From: an uncultured Bacteroidaceae bacterium
GTDB lineage: Bacteria; Bacteroidota; Bacteroidia; Bacteroidales; Bacteroidaceae
Assembly: GCA_944320955.1 (NCBI GenBank)
Contig: CALUJL010000027.1
Location: forward strand, 1 to 64,000
Direction: 5' to 3'
Length of the DNA stretch: 64,000 nucleotides
This document shows, piece by piece, positions 8,927-18,244 of the stretch. Numbering within the stretch: position 1 is the first letter of the stretch; every line of letters begins with the position of its first letter. Made by a program: the position numbers and the translations under genes. Under the pieces are notes generated by a model, which had not been told where the DNA came from, searched no databases, and saw only the letters and a program-made list of their open reading frames with translations.

Positions 8927-10339
8927 TCAGTAGCGGTAGAATTCGGACTTGTAGGGGCCGTCGACGGATACGCCTATGTAGGCCGCCTGCTCGGGGGTTA
9001 GGCGGGAGAGGTGCGCGCCCACCTGTTCGAGGTGGAGGCGGGCCACTTCTTCGTCCAGGTGCTTGGGCAGGCGGTAGACGCCGGTGCCGTACTTTTCCCG
9101 GTAGAGTTCCATCTGCGCGAGGGTCTGGTTGGTGAAGGAGTTGCTCATGACGAAGGAGGGATGGCCCGTGGCGCAGCCCAGGTTGACGAGGCGCCCGTCG
9201 GCCAGGAGCAGGATGCTGTGCCCGTCGGGGAAGTAGTACTGGTCGACCTGCGGCTTGATGTTGCGGCAGCGTATGCCGGGGTAGCGCTTGAGGGCGTCTA
9301 CTTGTATCTCGTTGTCGAAGTGGCCTATGTTGCAGACGATGGCCTGGTCGGGCATGCGCAGCATGTGTTCGATGCGTACGATGTCGATGTTGCCCGTCGT
9401 GGTGACGAAGATGTGGCCCTGCGTGCAGGCTTCTTCCATGGTGACTACCTGGAATCCCTCCATCGCGGCCTGGAGCGCGCAGATGGGGTCTATCTCGGTG
9501 ACGAGCACGCGGGCGCCGTAGCTGCGCATGGACTGTGCGCAGCCTTTTCCCACGTCGCCGTATCCGGCCACGACCACGGTCTTCCCGGCTATCATCACGT
9601 CGGTGGCGCGCTTGATGCCGTCGGCCAGCGACTCGCGGCAGCCGTAGAGGTTGTCGAACTTGGACTTCGTGACCGAATCGTTCACGTTGAAGGCCGGGAA
9701 GAGCAGCCGTCCCTGCTGTTGCATCTGGTAGAGGCGGTGTACGCCGGTGGTGGTCTCCTCGCTCACGCCGCGTATTTCGGGCACGAGGCTGTGCCAGTAG
9801 CCCGGGCGCTCGGCCAGGAGGCGGCGCAGGAGGGCGAGGAGCTGGATTTCGTCTTCCCCTTGTCCGGGGCGGTCGAGCACTTTCGGGTCTTCTTCTGCGG
9901 CATATCCGGTATGGATGAGGAGCGTGGCGTCGCCGCCGTCGTCGACTATGAGGTTGGGGCCGGCGTTTTCGCCGAAGTCCATGGCCTGCAGCGTACACCA
10001 CCAGTAGTCTTCGAGCGTCTCGCCCTTCCAGGCGAAGACGGGCACGCCCAGGTCGGCCATGGCCGCTGCGGCGTGGTCCTGGGTGGAGTAGATGTTGCAC
10101 GAGGCCCAGCGCACCTCGGCGCCCAGGGCGCGGAGCGTCTTGATGAGCACGGCGGTCTGGATGGTCATGTGCAGGGAGCCGGTGATGCGTGCGCCCTTGA
10201 GGGGCTGCCGTCCGGCGTATTTCTTCTGGAGGGCCATGAGGCCGGGCATCTCGTGTTCGGCCAGTTCGATTTCTTTATGGCCGAAGTCGGCGAGTCCGAA
10301 GTCGGCTACCTTGTAGGGGAGGGATGAGAACAATTCCAT
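8927..10339 (-). CDS. ahcY: Adenosylhomocysteinase (S-adenosyl-L-homocysteine hydrolase)
   Basis: I start at the ATG at 10339 (470 residues, [14 protein letters not shown]). An upstream extension would run through the promoter box. The enzyme splits S-adenosylhomocysteine to adenosine and homocysteine in the cytoplasmic methyl cycle. Visible signatures are [16 protein letters not shown] near the N-terminus, the NAD-binding stretch [35 protein letters not shown], and the conserved C-terminal KSEFYRY in which Lys and Tyr reach the partner subunit's NAD. The length fits the bacterial family. The leader is short (~48 bp from the -7 box), with no room for an SAH riboswitch. Confidence 0.97.
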   Translation of the reverse strand: MELFSSLPYKVADFGLADFGHKEIELAEHEMPGLMALQKKYAGRQPLKGARITGSLHMTIQTAVLIKTLRALGAEVRWASCNIYSTQDHAAAAMADLGVPVFAWKGETLEDYWWCTLQAMDFGENAGPNLIVDDGGDATLLIHTGYAAEEDPKVLDRPGQGEDEIQLLALLRRLLAERPGYWHSLVPEIRGVSEETTTGVHRLYQMQQQGRLLFPAFNVNDSVTKSKFDNLYGCRESLADGIKRATDVMIAGKTVVVAGYGDVGKGCAQSMRSYGARVLVTEIDPICALQAAMEGFQVVTMEEACTQGHIFVTTTGNIDIVRIEHMLRMPDQAIVCNIGHFDNEIQVDALKRYPGIRCRNIKPQVDQYYFPDGHSILLLADGRLVNLGCATGHPSFVMSNSFTNQTLAQMELYREKYGTGVYRLPKHLDEEVARLHLEQVGAHLSRLTPEQAAYIGVSVDGPYKSEFYRY

Positions 10340-10386
10340 TCTGCGTTGCGGTATTATAGATTGGCAGGCGCGGGGCCTATGGGGAG

Positions 10387-10395
10387 GCAAAGATA
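10387..10395 (-). promoter_or_regulatory. Bacteroidota -7 box for ahcY
   Basis: The minus strand reads TATCTTTGC, 48 bp upstream of the chosen ahcY start. The box directly follows the T-tract of the rpsO terminator. Confidence 0.7.
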
Positions 10396-10400
10396 CGAAT

Positions 10401-10443
10401 AAAACTCGAAGGACTGCCTTTCTTCGGGGAAAAGCAGTCCTTC
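10401..10443 (-). terminator. Intrinsic terminator of rpsO
   Basis: The 10-bp perfect stem GAAGGACTGC/GCAGTCCTTC lies at 10408-10417 and 10434-10443. On the minus strand it is followed by GAGTTTTATT. It lies 30 bp after the rpsO stop codon. Confidence 0.75.
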
Positions 10444-10473
10444 CTTGTCTCTTTGGGCAGGGCGGGAGAGGGG

Positions 10474-10743
10474 TTACTTTCTCAGGCCCAGTTTCTTGAC
10501 GATGGCGCGATACCGCTCGATATCGCGGTCCTTCAGGTAGTTGAGCAAGCGGCGGCGCTTACCTACGAGGATGGTCAAGGAACGTTCCGTAGTATAATCT
10601 TTCTTGTTGACCTTCATGTGTTCGGTCAAGTGAGCAATACGGTAGGAGAACAATGCAATCTGGCTTTCAGCGGAGCCAGTATCAGTGTTGGACTTCCCGT
10701 ACTCCTCGAAGATTTCCTTTTTCTTTGCTACGTCTAAATACAT
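10474..10743 (-). CDS. rpsO: 30S ribosomal protein S15
   Basis: 89 residues, the standard length. S15 signatures are clear: [22 protein letters not shown], then [24 protein letters not shown] at the C-terminus. S15 binds the central domain of 16S rRNA early in small-subunit assembly. The gene stands alone on the minus strand with its own promoter box and terminator. Confidence 0.98.
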   Translation of the reverse strand: MYLDVAKKKEIFEEYGKSNTDTGSAESQIALFSYRIAHLTEHMKVNKKDYTTERSLTILVGKRRRLLNYLKDRDIERYRAIVKKLGLRK

Positions 10744-10779
10744 AACTGTTTGAGATGAATATTGATGTTAAAAAGCGGC

Positions 10780-10788
10780 GCAAAGGTA
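10780..10788 (-). promoter_or_regulatory. Bacteroidota -7 box for rpsO
   Basis: The minus strand reads TACCTTTGC, 37 bp upstream of the rpsO ATG. Confidence 0.7.
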
Positions 10789-10930
10789 GGGCTTCTTTCC
10801 GTAACGGGCAAGTATTCAGCCGGAAAAATGCGGCGCGGGGGCAAAAAAGGCTTTCTCCGCCGCCGCGCGGGCCCCGGCCCCGTGCGGCGGGAGTCCTGCA
10901 GCTCCGCCCCGGGCGCCTTGCCGCACGGGG

Positions 10931-11018
10931 CGGAAAGTGCTGCCGCTCCTCGGGAAAAGCGCTGCCGCTTTTTGCGGAAAGTGTTGGCGCTTCTCGGGAA
11001 AAGCGCTGCCGCTTTCCG
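10931..11018. repeat. 22-bp phased palindromic repeat array A (4 units)
   Basis: The conserved G of AAAG recurs at 10937, 10959, 10981 and 11003, exactly 22 bp apart. All four units have CTGC-type centres (GTTG in one). This fills most of the 403-bp gap between rpsO and the MFS gene. Confidence 0.85.
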
Positions 11019-11059
11019 TTTCGGTATGCGGGGCTGCCCCTTGCCCGCGGCAGCAAGAC

Positions 11060-11096
11060 AGCCGGGTCTTGCCTTCCGGTTCGGCGGGACCCGGCT
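11060..11096 (-). terminator. Possible terminator hairpin of the MFS gene
   Basis: The 9-bp stem AGCCGGGTC/GACCCGGCT encloses a 19-nt loop. There is no good T-run on the minus strand, so this is a weak call. Confidence 0.35.
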
Positions 11097-11146
11097 GTCC
11101 GTGTCGTGTGCTCCGTGCGGGAGCACGGGCCGGACTGTGCCGGCGG

Positions 11147-12508
11147 TCAGGACTTCTTGATGTTGGCCTCTTCCAGACCGTAGCCTTTCTTGCGGTTTTC
11201 GGCCTTGAGCATGAGGGCCACGATGAGGGCCAGGACGCCGAAGCAGGCGAAGATGACCATCGGGAGCGTATAGTCGTAGGCCGGCTGCCCCTCGCCGCCG
11301 AGCTTGCAGAAGCGGTCGAGCACCCAGCCGATGAGGGCGGGCACACCCATCAGGCCCCAGTTCTGCACCCAGAAGATGAGGGCATAGGCCGTGCCGAGCT
11401 GCTTCTCGGGGATTATCTTGGGCACGGAGGGCCACATGGCCGAGGGTACGAGGGAGAAGGCGATGCCGAGGACGATCATGATGAGCGTGGCAAACCACCA
11501 GTAGTTCAGTATGGGCAGGGCGAAGAGCACGTGCACGCCGATGAGCATGACGGCGCCGATGAGCATGATGGTGGCTCCCTTGCCGCGGCGGTCGTAGAGG
11601 TTGCCGAAGAAGGGGGTCAGGAACAGCGTGCCCAGCGGCAGGAGGCTGGGGATGATGCCCGCCAGGTCGGGGGAGACTTCATACTTGTTGATCATCAGGT
11701 CGGTGGCGTACTTCAGGAAGGGGAACACGGCGGAGTAGAAGAGCACGCAGAGCAGGGCGATGAGCCAGAAGCCGCGGTTGCGCACGATGAGCACGATGTC
11801 GCTCATGCGGAACTGGTCGTCGGCCGACTTCTCCTCCCGCCCGATGGAGGCCTCCAGGCGGCGGTCCATGACGGTGTAGACGAGGAAGGCGATGAGCCCT
11901 ATGCAGAGCATCACGAGGCAGAGCAGGATGGGGGCGGAGACGTCGTGGAAGTAGCGGGCCACCGGCGCGCTGATGGAGAGGGCGAGCATCGTGCCGAGGC
12001 GCGCCGTGGCCATCTGCAGGCCCATGGCCAGTGCCAGTTCGTAGCCCTTGAACCACTTGACGAGGATCTTCGACACAGTGATGCCGGCCACTTCCACGCC
12101 CACTCCGAAGAGGGCGTAGCCCAAGGCGGCCACCACCACCTGGCCTTTCATGCCGGCGATGACGGTGCCTTCGAGGGGAATGAGGCCGGAAATGGCGCTG
12201 TACTTGACGAGGCAGCCCACGACCATGAGCGTGCAGGCGCCCAGGCCGGTGAAGCGCACGCCCATCTTGTCGAGGATGATGCCGCCGAAGATGAGCATCA
12301 GCAGGAATACGTTGAACCACCCGTAGGCGCTCGTGAAGATGCCGTACTCCGTGCTGCTCCAGAGGAGCTCTTCTTCGAGCATGGGTTTGAGCGGAGCCAT
12401 GACGTCGGTCAGGAAGTAACCGCAGAGCATGGTGAAAGCCACTACGCCGAGAGCCGTCCAGCGGGCCGCTTTCGAGTCGCGCAGGGTCTGATGGATTTTT
12501 TCAGTCAT
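11147..12508 (-). CDS. Major facilitator superfamily transporter
   Basis: 453 residues with about 12 hydrophobic helices in two halves. The MFS loop signature appears as GGIILDKMGVRFTG after helix 2 and again as FGNLYDRRGKGATI in the second half. The central cytoplasmic loop (RRLEASIGREEKSADD) is charged. The overall pattern resembles the MFSD1-like/nitrate-porter branch that is common in Bacteroidota. The substrate cannot be inferred. The gene is isolated, with a secreted-protein gene upstream on the same strand separated by a terminator. Confidence 0.85.
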   Translation of the reverse strand: MTEKIHQTLRDSKAARWTALGVVAFTMLCGYFLTDVMAPLKPMLEEELLWSSTEYGIFTSAYGWFNVFLLMLIFGGIILDKMGVRFTGLGACTLMVVGCLVKYSAISGLIPLEGTVIAGMKGQVVVAALGYALFGVGVEVAGITVSKILVKWFKGYELALAMGLQMATARLGTMLALSISAPVARYFHDVSAPILLCLVMLCIGLIAFLVYTVMDRRLEASIGREEKSADDQFRMSDIVLIVRNRGFWLIALLCVLFYSAVFPFLKYATDLMINKYEVSPDLAGIIPSLLPLGTLFLTPFFGNLYDRRGKGATIMLIGAVMLIGVHVLFALPILNYWWFATLIMIVLGIAFSLVPSAMWPSVPKIIPEKQLGTAYALIFWVQNWGLMGVPALIGWVLDRFCKLGGEGQPAYDYTLPMVIFACFGVLALIVALMLKAENRKKGYGLEEANIKKS

Positions 12509-12565
12509 TGATGTGTGATTTTGGTGTTTAATAAATGGTTTTTGGAGGTTCGGGATATAGGAAGC

Positions 12566-12606
12566 AAAAAAAAGGCTGCCACCTGCTCCGCGGCAGGCAG
12601 CAGCCT
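12566..12606 (-). terminator. Intrinsic terminator of the 966-residue secreted-protein gene
   Basis: On the minus strand a stem AGGCTGC/GCAGCC encloses a GC-rich inner hairpin and is followed by a run of eight T. It lies 15 bp after the stop codon. Confidence 0.8.
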
Positions 12607-12620
12607 CTAAAGGGTCAGGG

Positions 12621-15521
12621 TCAGTCGACTACGACTTTCACCGTCTTCGACCCGGCGCGCACGATGTAGACACCGGGCACGAGCTGTGCGTCTGTGTCGG
12701 GCACTACGCCGCCGTTGACGGAGACGATGGTGTACGGCTCGTCGGTCTCCACGATGATGTAGCCGTTCTGTGCGTAGGCTTTCAGCTCAGCGGCATCGGC
12801 GCCCACTTCTTCGATGGCATCGGGATAGGGCTCGTAGTCCACGGGCTCCAGGTATTCGAGCGTGAAGTTGTAGATACGGGCGGTATTGATGTTCATCGGG
12901 CCGATGGTCTTCATACCGAAGCGGAACTCGCCGTGGTTGACCAGGATGTGGTCGAGCACATACTGGTAAGGCTGGTTGCTGTAATAGTTGTAGGTACTGT
13001 CGAGTCTGCCGGAAGAGGAGAATGTAAGCGTATCGCCACTTTCGTAAATAGCATGGTGGAGAGGCACCTGTACTTCGTGGTCTACGTCGCCAATAGCGTA
13101 GAATACCACATTGCCATTGGAGAATTCCTCAATGTTGTTAGGCTCATTGGCACCGACCACAGCCATAGCGGTCATGCGATAATATCCGGAAGGAATGTTG
13201 CCTACGTTCTGGTACATATCGAAGCCTACACTGTCAGCAGGAGCGCCTCCACTCCAGAAGCAGAGGTGAGTATGGTTGTCAGCGAAGAAGTCGGAAGCGC
13301 TTACGATGTATGCACCGCCAAAGGCATCCATGTGGTAGCCTTTCGTGCCGTCCTCAATCGTCGGGTTCACCAGACATGCCGTTGCATCGCCCACTACGAG
13401 GTGCTGTTTCTCCCAAGAACGGATGGAGTCTTCGGCCACTTCGATGGCTGCCAGGATGTTGTCTATCAGCGCTTCGGCATCGGCCGTAACGGCATCGTCG
13501 CTCTCCAGCCACGTGGCGGCTATCGTCACCTCGGTCTCCAGCGGAGCCTTGGCATCGGTCATCTTGCTGCCGGACTCTTGTATCAAAGCGTTGGCCTCGT
13601 CCATCGTGGTCTGCACGTTGCCGGCTGCCGTGGCGGAAGCGGTAATAATCGTATATTGCGCATTCAGGTTGCTCAGAGCCCTGCCGTATGCGGCGAAGTC
13701 TGTACCTTGAGCGGTCTCCTTGGCTTCGGCTATCACGGCCTGCACGGCAGCTACATCACCCTTCAGGGCAGCCGTGCCTTCTTCCGTATCGGTCAGATAG
13801 GCCTCCATCTCGGCAATGGCTTCCTCCAATACGCCCTTCAGTGCAGAAGGATCGCTACCACGGTAGAAGAGCGTGAAATCGTCGGCCGAAATGATGGTGG
13901 CATCCGACGAATGAGCATCGGCCCAAAGCGAGTCAGCCTCGTTTGTATAGCCTATTTCTACCATACTACCCTCTTCCAGTACTAGGACGTTGTCCACGAT
14001 GAGGGTATCCATACGGGTTCCCGTATTGGCGACTTCCGTATAGTAATAGTCATCGTTCACCTTGACATAAAGATACGTTCCCTGGTTGCCGTCGCTGGCT
14101 CCGATGCAACGCAAGGTATAGATGCCCACGGGGAGGTTGGGCAGGCTTTGCTTGGCCGTGAACTCCATCGTACCAGCACCGCCCCACGTATTGAAGTAGG
14201 GGCCCGGGTTGGTCGTGCCGTCGGCATACTGGCGGTCGCCGCCATACAGATAAGGCTGGGTGGAGCCTACGCTGATCACGGTCCATCCCTCCGGATCTAC
14301 GCGCTGGCGTTCGCCCTCGCACGTTGGATTGACAATGAAGTAGGAAGTGAAATCGGTCGGCTCGTCGTAGCTAACCAAACTCATCAGGCCATTCACATTG
14401 TAATCAAAAGCCACCTGCTTGGAGGCTGCGAGCGCAGTAACAAAATCCTGGGGATAAGTTGCAGCTTCCAAGAGTGCCTTATTGGCATCCAGCTGGGTCT
14501 GCAGAGCCTCGATACCTTCGTACTTGGCTTCCGTGATAAGAGTCTGCAGGGAGTCGTTCCACATGGGTATCTCCACAGTGCGGTACGTAATCAGCGAGTC
14601 CATGCGGCTTATCCACAAAAGCACCTGTTGCTGGAACGCTTGGGCACCTTGAATGGAGGAAACGGTATCCATGGTCTGCGGCTGTTCGTAGTCGTACATG
14701 ATGTTATCCCAATCCCCGGGCAAATACTGGTACTCTATCTCTACATGCTTCGCAGCCAACTCCATCATGAACGCTTCGGTCTCTTGTTTGGTGGAATTGA
14801 TGATGTCCAGCTCCGTGACATCGCCCAAGCGGTAGAGGCGGAAGTTGTCAAGGTAAACGTGTTGTTCGGTATAGGAGGGTGCCTCGTAATACATACCGAG
14901 CGTCACTGTGTCATTGTCCGTCAGGACTACGAACTCCAACTCGTCTTCTGCAGGCCATTCGCTCATGGTGGTATCGGGCATGAAGACCTCGATAGGTTCA
15001 TCCGTATCGCCTACAGAAGTCGTGACTCTCATCAGGGGTTCCGGATTCAAAATGTCCGCAGCACGTACCTTAAGCGCAGCATAGTACTTTAAGATATAGC
15101 GCCCGGAGGGCAAATCGGTCAGTGTCTGGGTCAACGTATAAGGCTCATTGACCACACCGGCACCGGTTATGCCATGGAAGAAATAATAGCCATCTCCATC
15201 TTGAGGCGCAAGAAGTGGTGTTTGGAAGTCATCGAGTGACCCTCCTGGAGGATTTTCGATATCGGCATAGCGGATGAACTGGCGATCCCAAGTCGGTACT
15301 GTATTAGTGTAAACCAACGTCCATCCCGCAGGGACATAAATATTACCACGTCCGTTTGTCGCAATGGTATCACCCGGTTGGGTGCCTGCCCCTTCCGTGA
15401 AACTCGGGTTCGCCAAGTACGAGGTATAGTCCTCGCCTTGGACATCTTGTCCCCAGGCGGGAGACAAGCCGACAGCCGCTACTATCGCCGCAGCTGCCAA
15501 TGATGTAAAGCGTTTCATCAT
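12621..15521 (-). CDS. Large secreted protein with repeated carbohydrate-binding-like domains and type IX-like C-terminal tail
   Basis: 966 residues. A signal peptide (MMKRFTSLAAAAIVAAVG, cleaved near AWGQ) is followed by three comparable blocks. Each opens with an asparagine-rich start: SYLANPSFTEGAG, YFIVNPTCEGERQ and CLVNPTIEDGTKG. Each continues with a Gly/Trp/Tyr-rich beta region (LPSGRYILKYYAALK, LPVGIYTLRCIGAS, IPSGYYRMTAMAVVG). Helical spacers lie between the blocks. The C-terminus (VPGVYIVRAGSKTVKVVVD) looks like a type IX secretion sorting tail. I infer a surface or secreted glycan-interacting protein; no catalytic domain is recognisable. The gene follows the 202-residue secreted protein by 39 bp on the same strand. 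Confidence 0.7.
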   Translation of the reverse strand: MMKRFTSLAAAAIVAAVGLSPAWGQDVQGEDYTSYLANPSFTEGAGTQPGDTIATNGRGNIYVPAGWTLVYTNTVPTWDRQFIRYADIENPPGGSLDDFQTPLLAPQDGDGYYFFHGITGAGVVNEPYTLTQTLTDLPSGRYILKYYAALKVRAADILNPEPLMRVTTSVGDTDEPIEVFMPDTTMSEWPAEDELEFVVLTDNDTVTLGMYYEAPSYTEQHVYLDNFRLYRLGDVTELDIINSTKQETEAFMMELAAKHVEIEYQYLPGDWDNIMYDYEQPQTMDTVSSIQGAQAFQQQVLLWISRMDSLITYRTVEIPMWNDSLQTLITEAKYEGIEALQTQLDANKALLEAATYPQDFVTALAASKQVAFDYNVNGLMSLVSYDEPTDFTSYFIVNPTCEGERQRVDPEGWTVISVGSTQPYLYGGDRQYADGTTNPGPYFNTWGGAGTMEFTAKQSLPNLPVGIYTLRCIGASDGNQGTYLYVKVNDDYYYTEVANTGTRMDTLIVDNVLVLEEGSMVEIGYTNEADSLWADAHSSDATIISADDFTLFYRGSDPSALKGVLEEAIAEMEAYLTDTEEGTAALKGDVAAVQAVIAEAKETAQGTDFAAYGRALSNLNAQYTIITASATAAGNVQTTMDEANALIQESGSKMTDAKAPLETEVTIAATWLESDDAVTADAEALIDNILAAIEVAEDSIRSWEKQHLVVGDATACLVNPTIEDGTKGYHMDAFGGAYIVSASDFFADNHTHLCFWSGGAPADSVGFDMYQNVGNIPSGYYRMTAMAVVGANEPNNIEEFSNGNVVFYAIGDVDHEVQVPLHHAIYESGDTLTFSSSGRLDSTYNYYSNQPYQYVLDHILVNHGEFRFGMKTIGPMNINTARIYNFTLEYLEPVDYEPYPDAIEEVGADAAELKAYAQNGYIIVETDEPYTIVSVNGGVVPDTDAQLVPGVYIVRAGSKTVKVVVD

Positions 15522-15560
15522 AAGTAGTTTAGGTTTGAAGTTTATAAAGAAAATTATATG

Positions 15561-16169
15561 TTAAAAATCTTCAGAAGTAGGCAAAGTAACACTTCGGAAT
15601 GTCCCTAAAGTATGAGACGGGTCTTTCAAACCGCAAGACTCCAACATTTCGCTTACTGAGGAATCCCAATAAAATGGCGCATTAAAGAAATACGTAGAAT
15701 AATCGCCGGCATTCGGACCAATCAAAAGCAAACGTACAAAAACGCGATCTACTGAATAATAAGGGACAACAGCGCCATTAACATGATCTAAACGAATCCA
15801 CTGACCACTTGTTCCAGAAAGCATATTATAGCCTAAATTAGGATATTCAATAGTCTCGTGCATTACTGCCGTACCGCTATAGTAAGGTACATTATTAAAG
15901 CCATAAATCGTAAATGTCACTTTTATTGGATTAGGTAGAGGAGCTCCTAAATAAGTGCGGATAGCAAAATAAAAAATGCCACTTTCATTTTTTGCCATAG
16001 CGGTCATTGGAGCCATTGCACCCGGAACCATCTCGGGTGTCATAGGCTTTTCCACAAACATCGACTTCGTCCATCTTGTTTCCGCATGGATAGAAACGCA
16101 CAAACCCGCCATTAGCACGAGCAAGGCTACGGCGCGCTTACAGAGGGAAGAGAATGACAAGGTTTTCAT
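15561..16169 (-). CDS. Secreted hypothetical protein, AT-richer than its neighbours
   Basis: 202 residues from the ATG at 16169 (an in-frame TTG at 16178 is less likely). It starts with MKTLSFSSLCKRAVALLVLM, a signal peptide cleaved near IHA. The mature part is beta-rich and aromatic (GIFYFAIRTYLGAPLPNPIK, YNMLSGTSGQWIRLDH). I do not recognise a family. Base composition is clearly more AT-rich than the flanking genes, which suggests transfer. It precedes the 966-residue protein by 39 bp and is probably co-transcribed with it, so a shared surface role is possible. Confidence 0.6.
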   Translation of the reverse strand: MKTLSFSSLCKRAVALLVLMAGLCVSIHAETRWTKSMFVEKPMTPEMVPGAMAPMTAMAKNESGIFYFAIRTYLGAPLPNPIKVTFTIYGFNNVPYYSGTAVMHETIEYPNLGYNMLSGTSGQWIRLDHVNGAVVPYYSVDRVFVRLLLIGPNAGDYSTYFFNAPFYWDSSVSEMLESCGLKDPSHTLGTFRSVTLPTSEDF

Positions 16170-16349
16170 CTGCTGCAAGGTTTTTCATGGAATCGTGGGG
16201 GATTCCGGGTTAATACTTGCGTGCAATATTAGTTTTTATCTGTGAAAAGAGGAAGTTTCGGCCAGAGTTTTCGCTGGAGTTTAACAAGAATAAGCATTTC
16301 GCCTGCATGATTTCTCGGCAAAGACCAAAAAACGGTTGTCCGGCGGAGC

Positions 16350-16385
16350 AAAAAGAAGCCCCCGCAGGCGGGTGCTTGCGGGGGC
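16350..16385 (-). terminator. Intrinsic terminator of the YidE-type transporter gene
   Basis: The stem GCCCCCGCA/TGCGGGGGC is at 16358-16385. On the minus strand it is followed by TTCTTTTTG. It lies 28 bp after the transporter stop. Confidence 0.75.
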
Positions 16386-16412
16386 GGAGGGGAATGTTCG
16401 GGCGCGGGGCCG

Positions 16413-18092
16413 TCAGCCGAGGAGGATGAGGACAATCATCTGCCCGGTGAGGATGCGCAGGAACATGGAGAGGGGATAGACCGTGGAGTAACCGACGGAG
16501 GGGCCGCCGTTGCCGGCCGAGGCGTTGGAGAAGGCCAGGGCAGGGGGGTCGGTGTTGGCGCCGGCTATGAGGCCCATGAGGGTGAAGTAGTTGATCTTGA
16601 AGACGTAGCGCGCCACGATGCCGGCTATGAGGATGGGGACGACGGTGACGAGGAATCCGCACCAGACGTAGGTGAGGCCGTTGCCGTGGACCACGGTGTT
16701 GAGGAACTCGGGTCCGGCCTTGATGCCGACGCTGGCCAGGAAGAGGGTGATGCCTATCTCGCGCACCATGAGGTTGGCGCTGGCCGTGGTGTAGGTGACG
16801 AGCTTGAGCTTGTAGCCGAAGGCGCCGATGAGGATGGCCACGATGAGGGGTCCGCCGGCGATACCGAGCTTCAGGGGCGTGGCCATGCCGGAGGGGAAGG
16901 GCACGCTGCCGAGGAGGACGCCGAGGAGGATGCCGACGAAGATGGTGACGATGTTGGGGTGGTTGAGGCGCGCCATGGAGTTGCCCAGATGGTCGGCCAC
17001 GCGGCCTACGGCATCGGCATAGCCCACGACGGTGACGCGGTCGCCGACCTGGAGGACGAGGTTGGGCCGGGCGAAGAGGTCGACGCCGGCGCGGTTGACA
17101 CGGGTGACGGAGACGCCGTAGAGGCTGCGGAAGTGCATGTCGGCCACGCGTTTGCCGTTGATCTCGGACTTGGTGACGATGATACGGCGGGAGATCATAG
17201 GCTGCTCCTGCTTCTGGTGTTCCCAGTCGACTTCGACGCGGATGCCGATGAAGGCGGTGATGGCGTCGACGTCTTCCTCGGAGGAGGTGATGAAGAGCTG
17301 GTCGCCGAGCTGGAGGACGGTGGTGTTGTCGGGGATGGAGACTTCGCCGTCGGCCTTGCGGCAGATGCGGGAGCAGACGAAGGGGCGGTTGAGGAAGGCA
17401 CGCACCTGGCCGAGGGTCTTGCCTACGAGGGACTCGTTGTGGACCTCGAGGTGGTAGATGAAGGGCTTGGCGTGCTGGATGTCGGCATCGCTGTCGAGGT
17501 CTTCTTCTTCCTGCTTGAGGTCGACGCGGCAGATGTAGCGCAGGGCGATGGTGGAGAGTATGATGCCCACGACACCGAGGGGATAGGCGCAGGCGTAGGC
17601 CAAGGAGATGGGTTCGCCGGTGTTGGCCTTGCCCACGAGGTGGAGGGCTTCGGTGGCGGCACCGAGGCCGGGGGTGTTGGTGGTGGCTCCGAAGAGCATG
17701 CCGACGAACATGCGGACGTCGCCTCCCCCGGCAGTGTAGCAGAGGATGAGGGCCACGACGACGTTGAGCACGACGAGGAGGGTGGCGACGATGTTCATGG
17801 AGATGCCGTCTTTCTTAAAGGAGGAGAAGAAGGACGGGCCGACTTGGAGGCCGATGCAGTAGACAAAGAGGATGAGTCCGAAGTCGCGGATGAAATCCAG
17901 GATGTTCTCGCTGGCCGTCATGCCGAAGTGTCCCACGAGGATTCCCATGAAGAGTACGAAAGTCACGCCGAGGGAGACGCCGAAGACTTTGATCTTGCCC
18001 AGGAGGACGCCCGAAGCGATGACGAACGAATAGAGGAATACGACATGAGCCACGCTGGCAGAATCGCTCAATAAGGTATTTATCCAGTCCAT
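16413..18092 (-). CDS. AspT/YidE-type putative transporter with two RCK-C (TrkA-C) domains
   Basis: 559 residues. About five N-terminal helices include [20 protein letters not shown], the duplicated AspT-YidE-YbjL motif. A cytoplasmic middle (residues ~200-370) carries two RCK-C domains ([38 protein letters not shown]). A second membrane half repeats the motif ([20 protein letters not shown]). AspT exchanges aspartate and alanine; YidE-type paralogues have no settled substrate, so I give only the family. It has its own promoter, divergent from the methylmalonyl-CoA mutase operon, and its own terminator. Confidence 0.88.
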   Translation of the reverse strand: MDWINTLLSDSASVAHVVFLYSFVIASGVLLGKIKVFGVSLGVTFVLFMGILVGHFGMTASENILDFIRDFGLILFVYCIGLQVGPSFFSSFKKDGISMNIVATLLVVLNVVVALILCYTAGGGDVRMFVGMLFGATTNTPGLGAATEALHLVGKANTGEPISLAYACAYPLGVVGIILSTIALRYICRVDLKQEEEDLDSDADIQHAKPFIYHLEVHNESLVGKTLGQVRAFLNRPFVCSRICRKADGEVSIPDNTTVLQLGDQLFITSSEEDVDAITAFIGIRVEVDWEHQKQEQPMISRRIIVTKSEINGKRVADMHFRSLYGVSVTRVNRAGVDLFARPNLVLQVGDRVTVVGYADAVGRVADHLGNSMARLNHPNIVTIFVGILLGVLLGSVPFPSGMATPLKLGIAGGPLIVAILIGAFGYKLKLVTYTTASANLMVREIGITLFLASVGIKAGPEFLNTVVHGNGLTYVWCGFLVTVVPILIAGIVARYVFKINYFTLMGLIAGANTDPPALAFSNASAGNGGPSVGYSTVYPLSMFLRILTGQMIVLILLG

Positions 18093-18119
18093 ATTTTTAA
18101 TAAAGCTTTAAAATCGGCG

Positions 18120-18128
18120 ACAAATGTA
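18120..18128 (-). promoter_or_regulatory. Bacteroidota -7 box for the YidE-type transporter
   Basis: The minus strand reads TACATTTGT, 28 bp upstream of the ATG at 18092. Confidence 0.6.
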
Positions 18129-18193
18129 ATGAAAGAGACGCGGTCGGTCAAACTTATCGGGAGGAAAAGATGAGGAGTTTTCTTTTTATTCCC

Positions 18194-18202
18194 TATATTT
18201 GC
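18194..18202 (+). promoter_or_regulatory. Bacteroidota -7 box for mutA-mutB
   Basis: TATATTTGC lies 42 bp upstream of the chosen mutA start. The short leader leaves no room for a cobalamin riboswitch. Confidence 0.7.
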
Positions 18203-18244
18203 TGCAATTTTAGTCCCTCCGGGGATCCGAAAAACCTAAAACGT

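Noticed and set aside
18093-18244. Cobalamin riboswitch upstream of mutA
   Set aside because: Only ~42 bp lie between the -7 box and the start codon, and no B12-box-like sequence is visible.
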